From the NCBI GenBank assembly GCA_023213315.1, contig JAKCPI010012626.1:1-64000 (forward strand): a stretch of 64,000 bases of DNA, read 5' to 3'. The stretch is from Euborellia annulipes (taxonomy: Eukaryota > Arthropoda > Insecta > Dermaptera > Anisolabididae). The translations under genes were made by a program, and so were the position numbers. Of the stretch, positions 12,150 to 22,538 are shown one piece after another; positions within the stretch are counted from its first letter, which is position 1, and every line of letters starts with the position of its first letter. Below the pieces are notes generated by a model. It worked only from the letters and a program-made list of their open reading frames with translations, did no database searches and was not told the DNA's origin.

Positions 12150-12345
12150 CAAACAATTTATGTATAATAATACATACCAACTGACAACTCCGCAATATGA
12201 CATTTGAGTTCACATTCTCAAAAAATGGACTAATGATGGTTATATTTCAATAAAACCGAAACTGTTACCTAAACAGAGTTTTATTTCGTGGAGACTGATA
12301 TCTTAGCTTCCTGCTCCTGTTACCTATTGTATAAATAAATCAATT
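12150..12345 (+). mobile_element. Penelope-type pLTR remnant
   Basis: It contains the words atggactaatgatggttatat, accgaaactgtta, ttttatttcgtggagactga and cttcctgctcctg in the same order as 23048-23155, the terminal repeat next to the PLE frame. The CTGA core is changed to CTAATGA, so the hammerhead is likely dead. Confidence 0.5.
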
Positions 12346-12950
12346 TATTAACGACCGCTTAGAGGGGCCAGTTCCTGGTGGCTAGGTCCAAACAAACACA
12401 ATATATAAATTTAAAAATATAATAACTAAATTTATTAACGACCCGCTTAGAGGCATCAGTCCTCGACGGCTGGGTCCCAAACAAACACAATATATAAATT
12501 TAAAAAATATTAAAATAAATAAATTTATTAACGACTCCTTAGAGCTACTAGTTCCTGGTGGCTAGGTCCAAACAAACAATATAAAAATTTAAAAATATAA
12601 TTAAATTTATTAGCGACTCGCTTTGAGACTGCTCGACTGTTGGGTCCCAAACAAACAATATATAAATTTAAAAAATAAATAAATATAATAACTAAATTTA
12701 TTAGCGACCCGCTTTGTGACACCAGTCCTCGACGGCTGGGTCCCAAACAAACACAATATTTAAATTTAAAAAAAATAAATAAATAAATTTATTAACGACC
12801 CGTTTTGAGGCACTAGTGCTCGCTAGCTAGGTCCAAACAAACAACAAAATTTTAAAAAATAAATTTATTAACGACCAGCTTAGAGACACCGATCTACGGT
12901 GCTTAAGTCCAAACAAACAATACAAAAATTAAAACAAAAACAACTAAAAA
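12345..12950 (+). repeat. Minisatellite, 80-92 bp period
   Basis: Seven units each read aaatttattaacgacccgcttagag, then a variable arm, then ggtccaaacaaacaatataa and an A/T spacer. Unit starts are near 12347, 12430, 12522, 12604, 12695, 12786 and 12865. Two middle-arm types are visible: cctggtggctaggtcc and cctcgacggctgggtccc. A further diverged half unit (ccccggtggttaggtccaaa) lies at about 12052-12085. The unit-length variation is mostly in the A/T spacer. Non-coding. Confidence 0.8.
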
Positions 12951-12959
12951 TAAATAAAT

Positions 12960-13680
12960 AAAACTGTGTGTATATTAAGAGAGGCATTTTGTTAAAAAAA
13001 ATAAATAGGGAAGGCGGAGGCTAACGGCCAAAAAATAAATAAATTTTTTCACTTTGTAATGTTATAGGCATGTAAAATGACTATTATTGAATTTAACAAC
13101 ATCATTTTAATGCATTGCAATGCAACTAACTAGCCTTTCCCATTGATGCTGGTTTATTCGCATTAAATTAACTCTCTCTCTCTCTCCGCTGACTTTAATC
13201 AGTGACCCATAAAACAGCCACTAATTAGAGTATTAATGATGTAACGCACTCAGGGGACTCAAAGGATCGGTAGAGAGATTTTCTCTTCTCTTATACAACA
13301 ATTTTTTTTTTTTTCAATATACTGTACTATAACAATGAGATGAAATTTTGTTTGCACTGTGACGTTGAATAGAATCCCTCTCGTCCAAAAGGACACTGTT
13401 TATCTAATCCAGGCTATCTATCCAACTCCAGGGATAGCACCCCCTCTAGAAACAAGAAAGTTTAGGTGCTTGTTTAATATGAAATAGAATTGTAATCGCT
13501 ATTGTCAAAAATGGCCTATGAATTAAAATTGAAATAAAACAAAATATCAGATCCTGATGTTCGATTCCGATTCAAAGCGATGAAAATTTTTCTTAAATTC
13601 TATTAGATAATTAATTTAGAACAATTTTTATTGGATATTTATTGAATATTTGATTTTGAGATTGTGGCTGTGATGTGATT
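12960..13680. other. Non-coding stretch between repeats
   Basis: It contains a CT run (13170-13187) and a poly-T, and otherwise AT-rich DNA. No gene or named repeat is recognised. Confidence 0.35.
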
Positions 13681-13857
13681 ACAGTGGAGAATTGGAGGTG
13701 TCAGCCAAATTGGGATTGTCCAGGTTAATAAAACTCCCAGGATAAGACGTTTCGGCCTGAAGATGGCCAAATAAATTCAGGCCGAAACGTTTTATCCTGG
13801 GTGTTTTATTAACTTGGACAATCCCAATTTGGCTGATACCTCCAATTCTCCACTATA
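13681..13857. mobile_element. Penelope-type inverted repeat with ribozyme core
   Basis: The arm at about 13683-13757 (tggagaattggaggtgtc to aagacgtttcggcc) is repeated inverted at about 13780-13855. The arms are roughly 75 bp and differ at a few bases, separated by a loop containing the CTGAAGA core. Confidence 0.7.
13757..13791 (+). ncRNA. Hammerhead-like ribozyme core
   Basis: CTGAAGA, stem II (tggcc/ggcc(a) around an A/T loop) and GAAACGTT. All invariant core positions of the CUGANGA...GAAA consensus are kept, and ACGT after GAAA is self-complementary, as in the minimal dimeric hammerheads of Penelope-like elements. The upstream inverted arm could pair with the core and mask it. Confidence 0.6.
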
Positions 13858-13914
13858 ATTTATTGAATATTATCAAGATCTCGAAAAATATTTTAAAATA
13901 AGTGACATTTCTCT

Positions 13915-14373
13915 CTTTCTAGAGCTTGAGGTTGACCTGGGGGTTGGTCCTCAATACCTGAACAATTATTATTCAAGGTTGGAATCAAGGTCGAACAGTT
14001 CTAATCTGATGATTCCGTATCATAAGACATTTCTTTATGGAAGATCGTTCCACATAGAATCCATTAGGCTCTGGAATTCCTTTCCTTCGCACATAAAATT
14101 GAGGACTTCCTGGTCTGTCTTCACTGGTGGGGTTAGATCACTCCTCCTTCGCTGATCCCTTGTCACCCTGGCGGGCCCAGCTCATCAGGGATTCTGCTAC
14201 TACATTGAATTAGGTATATGTCTGGTTCGCTATTCTTTTACAATTTTTATTTTTATTATTGTCATTATTATGACAATCTTGTACCCTGTGAAACGATGGA
14301 AATAATGTAATATCTAAAGAGAGCAAATGGAGCTACTTAGTTCTGGCCCGATGTTGTAATAAACCATTATCTA
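13915..14373 (+). pseudogene. LINE C-terminal end and 3' UTR
   Basis: One frame from about 13924 reads ELEVDLGVGPQYLNNYYSRL and later IPYHKTFLYGRSF, IRLWNSFPSHI and VRSLLLR, then a stop near 14155. The R-S-N-x(4)-IPYHKT and LWNSFPSHI pattern is typical of the extreme C-terminus of non-LTR retrotransposon ORF2 proteins. A 3' UTR follows and ends in an atct tandem tail (about 14366-14377). The upstream part is absent, so this is a 5'-truncated copy. The clade is not resolved by eye. Confidence 0.7.
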
Positions 14374-14599
14374 TCTATCGCTAATGCTTTTATCACAACT
14401 CAGGGGTCCACATCTTGTGGATACGTGGATGGTGATCGTGAGCTGCACTAGTTGGGACTGGCAGTACTTCTGTTCTTTGCATGTCATTCTCTTCCCTTCT
14501 ATATTTCCAAATGGAGTCAGGCCGTGCGACTGGCCGGCCCGTTCTATTCCTTCTATTCTCTTCCGGTGGCAAGAATCCATTCTCAGCCGACTCCGCACT

Positions 14600-14945
14600 G
14601 CAGAATTAGCGAAGAAAGAAGAAGAAGCTAATGCTTTTATCAAAAAGTTATCAAGTGTGCCACCTTTTGTTTTGGAGGAAAATGAATTAGAATATTCCAA
14701 CTGTGTGATGTCAGATTCGACTCTATACTGAGCTGGAAGGACCATGTCCTAGACGTGTCTAGGAAGACATATAGCGCCCTATACAGGTTCAAAAAGAACA
14801 AGGAATGTCTGGTCTGCCTATTAACATTAGAAAGATGGTTGTGGTTGCACTAATACTGCCTCACTTCGATTATTGCTGCCTTGTATATGGTGGAATGTCC
14901 GGTGAACAGAGTGTGGTGCTGGATAGGGTGTTCAACCCGATTTCT
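14600..14945 (+). pseudogene. LINE reverse transcriptase C-terminal fragment, frameshifted
   Basis: The first frame reads LSSVPPFVLEENELEYSNC then VMSDSTL. A second frame, after a shift near 14725, reads WKDHVLDVSRKTYSALYRFK. A third, after a shift near 14825, reads LPHFDYCCLVYGGMSGEQ. The order PPF-ELEYS-DSTLxWKDH-Y-ALYRF-LPHFDYC matches the thumb and connection part of LINE reverse transcriptases. At least two frameshifts and a stop make it inactive. A word ctaatgcttttatca occurs at both 14382 and 14630, so part of 14374-14600 may be a rearranged insert. Confidence 0.7.
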
Positions 14946-15268
14946 ATTCGATAATAATATTAATACCAATAGACCAACACATAACATTCTATTATAATAA
15001 ATGAAAATGGCTTAAATTTAAAAAAAAAAGAAGGGATTATTTTATGGAGCGTTGTATGTTTAGTGTGAACAGTTCTAAATATTTAATTGAATGCTAGAAT
15101 TTTGCCTCAAAGGATGCTGGAATGAGCTTGAGGGTGTGTGAGGATGCTCATTCATATGACTGCAACACATGATGCGTCCTTCCTGGTGGACTTCCGGTTG
15201 AGATCAGGTCGACAAAAAGTTTGAATTTGTTCAAATTAAAATTTTATCAACATCTTCTGGATTAGTAA

Positions 15269-15886
15269 AGGCGGCGACATACTATCCTGTTTTGCGGCAA
15301 TCCGCTGAACGGGATACGTTTTTGCGGGATGACGCCGAGCAGTCATATTATCCTCCGCTGCGGCATGAATGACAAATAATTGCGAGTATCTCTTGGACTG
15401 CAGAGTTGTTTTGACTTACAATGTTATCCAAAATTAAATATGTTTGTGCTCTTGAAGCTTGTGGTATGTTGAGACCGAGGCATAGGCGTTATTGGATGCA
15501 TCCTTTTCATTGTGTAAATGATGGTTTTGAACGGTTCAACTCTTTTTATTCAAATATAAGACAATACCCCGAAAAATTTGTTGAGTTTTATCGGATGTCT
15601 GTTAAATCGTTTGATGAATTGTTGGAAGTATTGAAACCTTACATATCAAAGAAGTCAAGAACGATCAGGAGCCCGAAAATCGTGCTTCACAACAGGACAG
15701 TCTGACCGCTTCCACTGCCGTTGATCCCGCTGTCCTGCTTCGCGGCAACACCATCCTGCTGGTTTCCGCAAGATGCCGCTCTGCAGGACAGTATGACCGC
15801 GCCCACAACAGACAATGGATCCTCACCATCCCGATAAACGGGAGCCGTTTAGCGGGACGACAAAACAGGATAGTATGTAGCCGGCC
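15269..15886 (+). mobile_element. PIF/Harbinger element, internally deleted
   Basis: The left end aggcggcgacatactatcc and right end ggatagtatgtagccggcc are inverted counterparts (15 of 19 positions identical counting from the tips). The similarity continues inward (tgttttg, ccgctgaacggg). Each end is flanked by TAA (15266-15268 and 15887-15889), the 3-bp target choice typical of PIF/Harbinger. The 618-bp element holds only an N-terminal transposase piece, so it cannot encode a complete DDE nuclease. It is probably mobilised in trans, if at all. Confidence 0.8.
15421..15705 (+). pseudogene. Harbinger nuclease N-terminal fragment
   Basis: The 94-codon frame contains RRYWMHPFHCVNDGFERFNS and YPEKFVEFYRMSVKSFDELL. 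These resemble the N-terminal region of Harbinger/HARBI1-type nucleases, where a (R)RxWxHP motif precedes a FxxxFRMS-(x)F-ELL helix segment. The DDE catalytic residues, normally further downstream, are absent because the element ends 180 bp later. The start at 15421 is the first ATG of the frame. Whether it is translated is unknown. Confidence 0.65.
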
Positions 15887-16030
15887 TAAGAGCGTTTGAT
15901 GTGAATGGTGGAGGAAGGATGTAGCGCTGGGCAGTGGGAGATTTCTTGTTTAAAAAACTGTACAAAATATAAAAATGCTCTAGGAGGCGACTGCCTCAGA
16001 GAAAATAAATTTTTCTTTCTTTCTTTCTAC
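15887..16030 (+). mobile_element. LINE 3' UTR with ttct tail
   Basis: After the Harbinger insertion there is gtagcgctgggcagtgggag and aggaggcgactgcctcagag, followed by a ttct tetranucleotide run (about 16012-16028). A 3' end in a short tandem repeat is typical of CR1/Jockey-like LINEs. With 14946-15265 it probably formed one LINE remnant before Harbinger inserted. Confidence 0.45.
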
Positions 16031-17050
16031 TGGAAATCGAACTAAAAAAACGCTACTTTAAATTTCCCATTTAAAAAGAGGTATTCGGGAATCTCTGACT
16101 ATATATTTAATAAAAAATAACATGGGTACAACTCCTCATTTTATCCCGAGACGCCGGTCACCAGGGCCTAACTGCTCACGCCTTTCACACCACGAGATCC
16201 ATCAAGCACAAAAGTAGAAAATGGGTTCAATTCCAGGTTGGACGATTTTTTTTTTTTTAATTATTTTTACATTTTCCTAATAATATATATAACCCTCTAT
16301 ATTGTTAATTTCATATATTTCTTTTGAAATTCCTAATGAAATAACGCACACATCACTCGAGTTGGTATAAATAAAAAAATAAAAATGGAATTACATTCAT
16401 CTTTAAATTCATTTTTTTACATCTCTTTGTTTGAAATAATTTATTAATACGTCACGAGAGAGAGAGAAAGAGAGAAAAATTATTCTAATTCATTGTTTTA
16501 AATATATCTTTCGTTATTAATTTATATTCTTTGTTTCGCTATTTTTTTTTTTAAGAGGAAATTGATAAAATGAATAAAATAATAATACTAACTTCTCTGT
16601 TATAAAAAAATGTATTCTAATTCTTTTGTTATTAGATTAAAATTCATATATAAATGGATTAAATGGACTTTTATAGAAAAAAAAATGCATTTGAAGTTGA
16701 ATGAAGTTTTTATCCATATATATTGAAAATAAATTTAATTATTATCTCTCAAAAAACTAAAAAAAAAAAAAAAAAAATAGTATTATACAATGTCTAAATA
16801 AAAAGAGCAATCCCCACCCCTGGAGAGTTTAGACAAATGTCAATATTGATAACTTAAAAGCCAAGGGAAGTGTGTTCGTATTCCAGATAGTCTGATGAAT
16901 ATTTGGATTCAAATTTGATTGGATAATTTGTAATTTAGGCTAAAAATGGCCTTAAAAAAAGAGCTAAATTTGTGAGTTAACACAATGAATTTAATCCAAA
17001 GAATTCACCGTTGGCACTAGTTGAAACATTCTTAAATTTAATTTAATGAT
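16031..17050. other. AT-rich stretch without recognised gene
   Basis: It includes a GC-richer scrap at 16140-16205 sharing cccgagacgcc with 2863, a GA run near 16456 and long A/T runs. No reading frame or RNA gene is supported. Confidence 0.35.
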
Positions 17051-17059
17051 CGTCTAATT

Positions 17060-17275
17060 ATAGATATATAAATAACACTAGGTTAAGTTTCAGCTAGTTA
17101 ACTAAGTAGACTAGGTTAATTTAGAGTAACAAATAACACTAGGTTAAATTTGTGTCTAAATAAATAGGTTAAATTTAGTAGTAACAAGAAAAGGTTAAGT
17201 TTCAGCTAGTTAACTAAATAACACTAGGTTAAATTTCAGCTAGTTAACTTAACCTAGTGTTAGTTATTTATCTAT
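17060..17275 (+). repeat. Irregular repeat of aataacactaggttaa / ttcagctagttaact
   Basis: The words ataacactaggttaa and ggttaagtttcagctagttaact recur four to five times with variable spacing. The segment ends in an inverted copy (ttaacctagtgttagttat). This looks like a locally expanded repeat with a terminal fold-back. No coding potential. Confidence 0.6.
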
Positions 17276-17289
17276 TTAGATTTAGATAT

Positions 17290-17393
17290 TTGCTCAGCCC
17301 GGAAGTAAAAATTAATTATACCCGAAATTTAAGAACAAACCCAAGAAGGGAGTGAATAGAGTCCAGACTGCCTTTGGCGGGCTCCACAGCTAG
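17290..17393 (+). mobile_element. Helitron-like 3' terminus
   Basis: The end reads agactgcctttggcgggctcc, acagCTAG, then T. The CTAG end and the GC-rich subterminal segment resemble Helitron 3' ends and the one at 32817-32870. The hairpin is imperfect here (gcc...ggc). Confidence 0.4.
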
Positions 17394-18103
17394 TCTATAT
17401 TTTATTCTTTAAAACAAACTTTATTTTTATTTTATTTTTCATAACTAAATGAGCAAAAAAAAAAAAAAAACGAGTCGGGGAGGGAAAATAGTTAAACGAA
17501 TCCCTAAACACGCAAACAAAAAGAAAGGGATGGGGGGGGGGGGGCGAATATATACACTCAATCCATTCCCTTTAAATATGACTTTTACGAGTTTCCGGTT
17601 TCAAATTGTGTTTCTAAAGTTTTTTTTTATTTGTGTGTGTGTGTGTGTGTGCTATTTTTGATTTACATTTCAGATTAAAAATAGAAAAAAAGAAAAAGAA
17701 AAAACCCTTTTCCTTTCCTTCTCTCTTTCTCTCTATAGCTATTTTTAGAGCTTGTTTAAAAATAGATAAGCACAATCGTCTCGATCAATGCCCCAAAACA
17801 AAACAAAAAACAGGTGAAGTCCATTTACGATAAATGACCTTCTACTTTAAGTTAAGGGATGAACTTATGATCCTAAAAGCCCTATTTTTTTTTTATTCTT
17901 TCAAGTCATAAGGATCCAAAAATGCCAAAAAAAAAAAATAATATTAATTTGCGTATCTTTATATACAGTATTATCTGTGACAGCCAAAAGTATTCGCTCT
18001 AGCAGCGCACCCTATCGGTGAGAGAAAACAACTCAAAGAGACCACTGCAACCAACACACAGATATATTTGCTCATACAGACAACATTTTTCAATCATTTT
18101 TTA
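17394..18103. repeat. Homopolymer and microsatellite-rich stretch
   Basis: It contains a G-run near 17532, a GT microsatellite (17632-17651), A-runs, a CT run and, at 18000-18015, a ctagcagcgc word like the Helitron end at 8180. The frames 17449-17661 and 17633-17833 are low-complexity. Confidence 0.4.
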
Positions 18104-18346
18104 GGTTAAGGACGCCTTTTTTTATTTTAAACCCGACGTTAAAATATTAAAGGCACCCCCTAGACAAGGCATTAATTTTTAACACTAACCTAATGTCAAC
18201 CCTTTGGCTTTAAAGTTTTTGGTTACAGAAATGCTATTTGAGGCAAGGAAGTGTTAAAATGAATTAATGTCGTTTACAGATGTTAAAAATTAAAGTTTTG
18301 GCTTGGAGAAATTAAAGTTAACGTTTTTGCTTAGAGAATAGACCTG
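18104..18346 (+). mobile_element. MITE, ggtctattctctaa family, copy 3 (5'-truncated)
   Basis: It shares ggttaaggacgc, gacgttaaaatattaaaggc, accccctagacaaggcatta and the right terminus ttttgcttagagaatagacc with the other copies. The left terminus is missing. Confidence 0.6.
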
Positions 18347-18517
18347 ATTGTCTGTTAAAGTTATTTTTAACGTGGTCTAAATGGCCTTCGATGCCGAAAA
18401 AGACCTTGATTAAATATAAAAAAAATTCAAAATGATCTTTCCACATTACAAGACAACTTCAATTTATTTAATATAAAATAAATGTTTGGAAAGTTTATTT
18501 TTAAAATAAATTTAATA

Positions 18518-18739
18518 CAGTAGTCTTGCTAATCCGGACTTGGATACTCCGGCATACCGGCTAATTCGGCGTGTTGAAAAGCTAGGATATTGCAGCAAAA
18601 AAAGGGTAATTTAAGAAAACTAGGTGTCTTCAGATTCTTAAGAATAAATTTTGCATTATACTAAATGTTTCAGATAATCCGGATTTTTAAAATACGGCAT
18701 ATGGCCAGTCCCGTTTTGGCCGGATTAGCAAGACTACTG
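18518..18739 (+). mobile_element. pogo/Tigger-type MITE
   Basis: Ends cagtagtcttgctaatccgg and ccggattagcaagactactg are perfect 20-bp inverted repeats. Both ends are flanked by TA, the target of Tc1/mariner and pogo transposons, and a CAGTAG start is typical of Tigger/pogo. It is 222 bp long and has no transposase, so it is non-autonomous. Confidence 0.85.
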
Positions 18740-19600
18740 TAATTACTATTTTTAATTCTCTTGAAAAATATTATTTTAATTATTTAATTTTTCTCGATAT
18801 GGTTCACAGTGAGAGAGGTTGGGGTGAGAGATCAAAAAAGGTTTGAAACCTCTGGGCTACCCTCGCTGCCTTTAAAATTTTCTTAAATTATTCTTCTGAT
18901 TTGCCAACAAACGAGGAATAATAAAAATCACACAAATTTTCAAAATATGGCTTAAATCGTTAAATATGCATAATATGCAAAATGAGATTTCTCTGTGTGG
19001 ATCCTGATACGCTAAAACGGCCATATAAAAATAAATTTGAAGGGAAGTAATTAAGAAAAAAATATGCATTATATGCAAAATCCGAGCCCTATTTATAACC
19101 TACAAAATGAAATTATAACATTTTTTTTAAATAACGTTCGTTTGAAATATGATAAATTTATTGAGTTCTAATTTCCAATTAATAAATTTTAAAAAATATT
19201 TTTATTTTAAAAATAAAGTAATAATTTATTTGTTTGATAAATTTATAAAGTAACATGGATAAAGTTTCTTCTCTATTACATTTATTTTATTTCATAAATA
19301 TATATAAAAGTGTTTGTGTTATATTTTGTTTTGTTTTATTTGTTTTATTATTAAAAGATCCTGATCACGATTCTGCAATAAAATTCTTTCCTCTCTCTCT
19401 CTCTCTCCAAAATATAAATGTTATTTCCTTTTTAAACTCACCAAAATTTATTGAGCTGGAAAATAACAAACTGCAGTCTCTTAGAACGATACCACCTGGA
19501 AAAAGGAAGAAAAAAAAGTTAAAATTTAAAATATAGAGCGAAATCATATTTAAAATAATGATTGATGGCGTTTTTAGGGTTTGATTTTTGGACAAGATGT
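18740..19600. other. Non-coding AT-rich stretch
   Basis: No recognised gene. The 93-codon frame at 19255-19536 and the antisense frame at 19365-19595 include a CT microsatellite (about 19391-19408) and show no domain. The words atatgcataatatgcaaaat (18964) and atatgcattatatgcaaaat (19061) are near-identical direct copies about 97 bp apart. Confidence 0.35.
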
Positions 19601-19609
19601 GAATTTTGT

Positions 19610-19690
19610 AACTGACTGAAACAGTTTCGTTTTACACAGGTCTACAATGCTAACGTTTTGATCTTGGTCAGGACTATTAAATTTTAGATT
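19610..19690 (-). mobile_element. Penelope-type pLTR remnant
   Basis: On the minus strand it reads CTGACCAAGATCAAAACGTTAG, a decayed form of the CTGANGA-stem-GAAACGTT module. A similar decayed copy is at about 20395-20445 (TTGACTAAGACCAAAACGTC on the minus strand). Confidence 0.35.
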
Positions 19691-19895
19691 TCCTTCCTCA
19701 TTCACCGTATTCTCCAGATTTGACTCCAAGTAATTGGCTGTTTCCATTCGTTCATCAATTTAATCATTCATTAAGTTGGTCTAAAGCAACAACAACGCTA
19801 GACTATGTGGGATTTTATAATTAGCATTTTCTTTCCCTTTAGGACTTTTACCCCTCTATTCCCTGATCAGAATAAACACAAAAAACATGGAGTAA
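19690..19895 (+). pseudogene. mariner transposase C-terminal remnant, copy 1
   Basis: In the frame with CAT at 19699 the sequence reads LLPHSPYSPDLTPSNWLF, matching the HPPYSPDLAPSDYxLF block of mariner transposases, which carries the third catalytic Asp (YSPD). Only about 70 codons with stops follow. It ends in accgtattccc-type words shared with the next copy (cccctctattccctgatcag). Confidence 0.7.
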
Positions 19896-19899
19896 TATG

Positions 19900-20115
19900 A
19901 TAAAACTTCGAATTGCTTCCTCATTCACTGTATTCTCCAGATTTGACTCCAAGTAATTGACTGTTTGCATTCATTCATCAATTTAATCGTTCATGAAGTT
20001 AGACTAAAGGAACAACAGCGCTAAACTCTGTGGGATTTCGAAATTGGCATTTTTTTCCCCTTTAGGACTTTTACCCCTCTATTCCCTGATCAGAATAAAC
20101 ACAACAAACATGGAG
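19900..20115 (+). pseudogene. mariner transposase remnant, copy 2
   Basis: A direct near-copy of 19690-19895. It reads HSLYSPDLTPSN then a stop (tga) where copy 1 has TGG. The tandem arrangement suggests local duplication after insertion rather than two independent insertions. Confidence 0.7.
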
Positions 20116-20158
20116 TAACATAACCACAATGGAACACGGTAAATATTTATTAAACACT

Positions 20159-20310
20159 AGAATGATGAATGAAGAGAGGATGTCAGCCAAAAAGGAGCCT
20201 CTATCGAATAAAAATCTCCAATAAATTAAATTATTAGAATTTTCTAATTGGAGATTTTTATTCGATAGAGGCTCCTTTTTGGCTGACATCCTCTCTTCCT
20301 TCATCATTCT
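20159..20310. repeat. Near-perfect inverted repeat, 64-bp arms
   Basis: The left arm (20159-20222) and right arm (20247-20310) are inverted copies with about one mismatch, separated by a 24-bp A/T loop. The stem contains gatgtcagccaaaaaggagc and ctctatcgaataaaaatctc. It sits between mariner remnants. Apparent frames on either strand are by-products of the palindrome. Confidence 0.8.
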
Positions 20311-20540
20311 AATCGCTGAACAGCCACTTCTATTATCAACATTTATTAAACACTTTGTTTCTATCTATTTATAGCTGAATGAGGCATCTTAGTTTTATAC
20401 AAAAAGACTATGTTGACGTTTTGGTCTTAGTCAAGATATCTTCATAGCTTGTACAAGTAAAATTGTAATGCCTGCACTCAACTAATCGCTTAAATTATTA
20501 GTATTTCTTCTAATTTTAACCAATCTTTTTTCACATAATT

Positions 20541-20730
20541 AAAACTTCGAATTGCTTCCTCATCCACCGTATTCCCCAGATTTGGCACCAAGCGGCTATT
20601 TGCTGTTCGCAGTCATTCATCAATTTAATTATTAATTATGTTAGACATAAACCAAAGCGACAACAGAGCTAAATAAGGATTTATCTTAACCACCTCTTTT
20701 CTCCCTGTTCAGAATGACCACAACTTGGCG
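20541..20730 (+). pseudogene. mariner transposase remnant, copy 3
   Basis: It reads LLPHPPYSPDLAPSGYLLFA, the best preserved YSPD block in the window. It is followed by diverged sequence homologous to the other copies (aatttaattattaattatg; ctccctgttcagaatgac). No complete frame remains. Confidence 0.7.
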
Positions 20731-21330
20731 AAACATAAGCACAATTCTATACAATGTAAATCAGTCCGCAGGGAACGGTAAATTTTCTTTTCGCGAAAGA
20801 GAAAAACTCTGTTTCTATCCAAATATTAAACAAATAAATATTCACTTTTTTGTTACGTATGATTTTATTATTAGACTAATTTATTTAATAAATGACGAAG
20901 TCAAGCTGGATTGGGGAATGGGGGGGGGGATAATATTGATTTACCTGCCCGCTAATGAGTCTTCATGTTCATTATTGTAAATTATCTTCATCTATAAATA
21001 TGTTTTCTTCTACTTTCTCTCTCTTCGTTTTTTTTTTTTTTTTTTTTTAGTTAAATTAGTTTAATTTGTTTAAGTATCTTCATTTAGATAAAGACCGGAA
21101 GGATTAAATTATAATAATAATGATGATTATCATGTTGATGAACAACAAACAAATTTTTATAAATAAAATTTCTAATTGAGTTTGGTGTTCATTCTCGCTA
21201 AATAAAATATCGAATTTCCAAATCTTTCCAAAATATATTTTATTAATATTATTTTTTTAATTGAACTTTAAAAATCAATATCAAAATGTGATGAAATTTT
21301 AAAACCTAACTTCTAAAAGTTGGTACGGAA
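20731..21330. other. Non-coding stretch
   Basis: It contains G-runs (20920), a poly-T (21028-21049) and AT-rich sequence. The 88-codon frame at 20714-20980 has no recognisable domain. Confidence 0.35.
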
Positions 21331-21871
21331 GTTGGCTGATTGATCAAGAGTTTCCGGTGAGTATTTTGTGTGAAGGATAATTGTGCGAATCAAGGTGAAG
21401 GAAAAGATTTTACTGAAAAAATCAAGTTAGATGATAGAACTGCAAGCACTTAGCGTGGTTCATCCTAACAAACGAACTCCACCTGCTATTATTGGAAATT
21501 GTAAAATGATGCAATTGGTATTGTGGAAGAAGAAAATACTAATACTCCACTGATATCATTGGAAGATGATGTTCTTCCTTCGAAGCCGCCATCTGTTGGT
21601 TAGCTCCAGAACTTTTTGATCCATATTTTATTTTCTAGGAGGTTGAGATCTACTCGATGTTTCGGCTCTTTTTTTCAAGAGTGTAGGATTAAGAAATAAT
21701 GATGGAGGACAATAAGTGAAGTGGCTGTTGTATATCAACAATAGAAGAGGGAGCGGGCAGCCAGGAAGTAAGCCTCTACGAAATGAAACTCAAGAGTAGT
21801 GGAGACAGTTTCGACTAAACACCCTTAACTACTTCTTAAGGCGCATATTTACGCTTGGAGATAATGTTTTT

Positions 21872-22538
21872 GTGCAAAAAAATTTGGCAGATTTCAGGGA
21901 GATGGCACTATCTAACTCTTACCCTCTACGCTGCATTAACTATGCTATTAAAGAGTTTGAGAGAAAATTTAACTTAAAAAATAAAGATAAAAATGATATT
22001 CTGGTTAATCCATCAGATAACCCAGTCGAAAAATTAATATATTTCTCTTTATGCCATGTCCCTGGACTCTCTGAAAATATTCAGAAAACAATGAAACAAT
22101 TTGGTGCACAAACGGCGCTTAAATCTCAAACTAGTTTATCTTATCTATTCAATAATAAGGACAGACTCTCCTCTGACAATAAGTTTGACGTTGTGTATTT
22201 TATAAAATGTCTGGATTGCCCACTGCCAGCTAGGGGTTACGTAGGCCAAACGGGTTGCCGAATCAATCAGAGAATGGCTGGACACCGTAGCAACGTAAAA
22301 TGTAAAAAAAACATCTACAGCTCTTTGTTCCCATGCCTTGGAAAATAAACATACTTTTGACATTGACAATCCCGAAGTCTTATTGCAAGTAAATAATACA
22401 AGCAAGAGATTATTTGTGGAAAAATGCTTTATAAGGGCATTGGGTGACAGAGCTATAAATTATCAAACCGACTGTGTGGGACTCAGTAATTTTTATGTCT
22501 CCTTCCTCAGTGGTCTCCATGACAAGTTGTGTGTGTAA
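21872..22538 (+). pseudogene. PLE C-terminus with GIY-YIG endonuclease, frameshifted
   Basis: Frame 1 (158 codons from the ATG at 21872) has VYFIKC at residues 108-113, GYVGQTG at 122-128, Arg130 and RMAGH ending at His138. This is the GIY-YIG nuclease core in the VYxIxC...YVGQT form used by Penelope-like elements. The frame then breaks in an A-run near 22303. The other frame continues with SHALENKHTFD, LFVEKCFIRALGDRAIN (probable catalytic Glu in this segment) and LSNFYVSFLSGL. Residues 1-100 correspond to the region between RT and endonuclease. The single frameshift inactivates it. Confidence 0.8.

Noticed and set aside
14371..14745. 124-codon minus-strand frame
   Set aside because: It is antisense to a LINE reverse transcriptase fragment that has better protein similarity.
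17060..17275. Telomere-like or regulatory repeat
   Set aside because: Units are irregular, and none matches a known telomere repeat or regulatory array.
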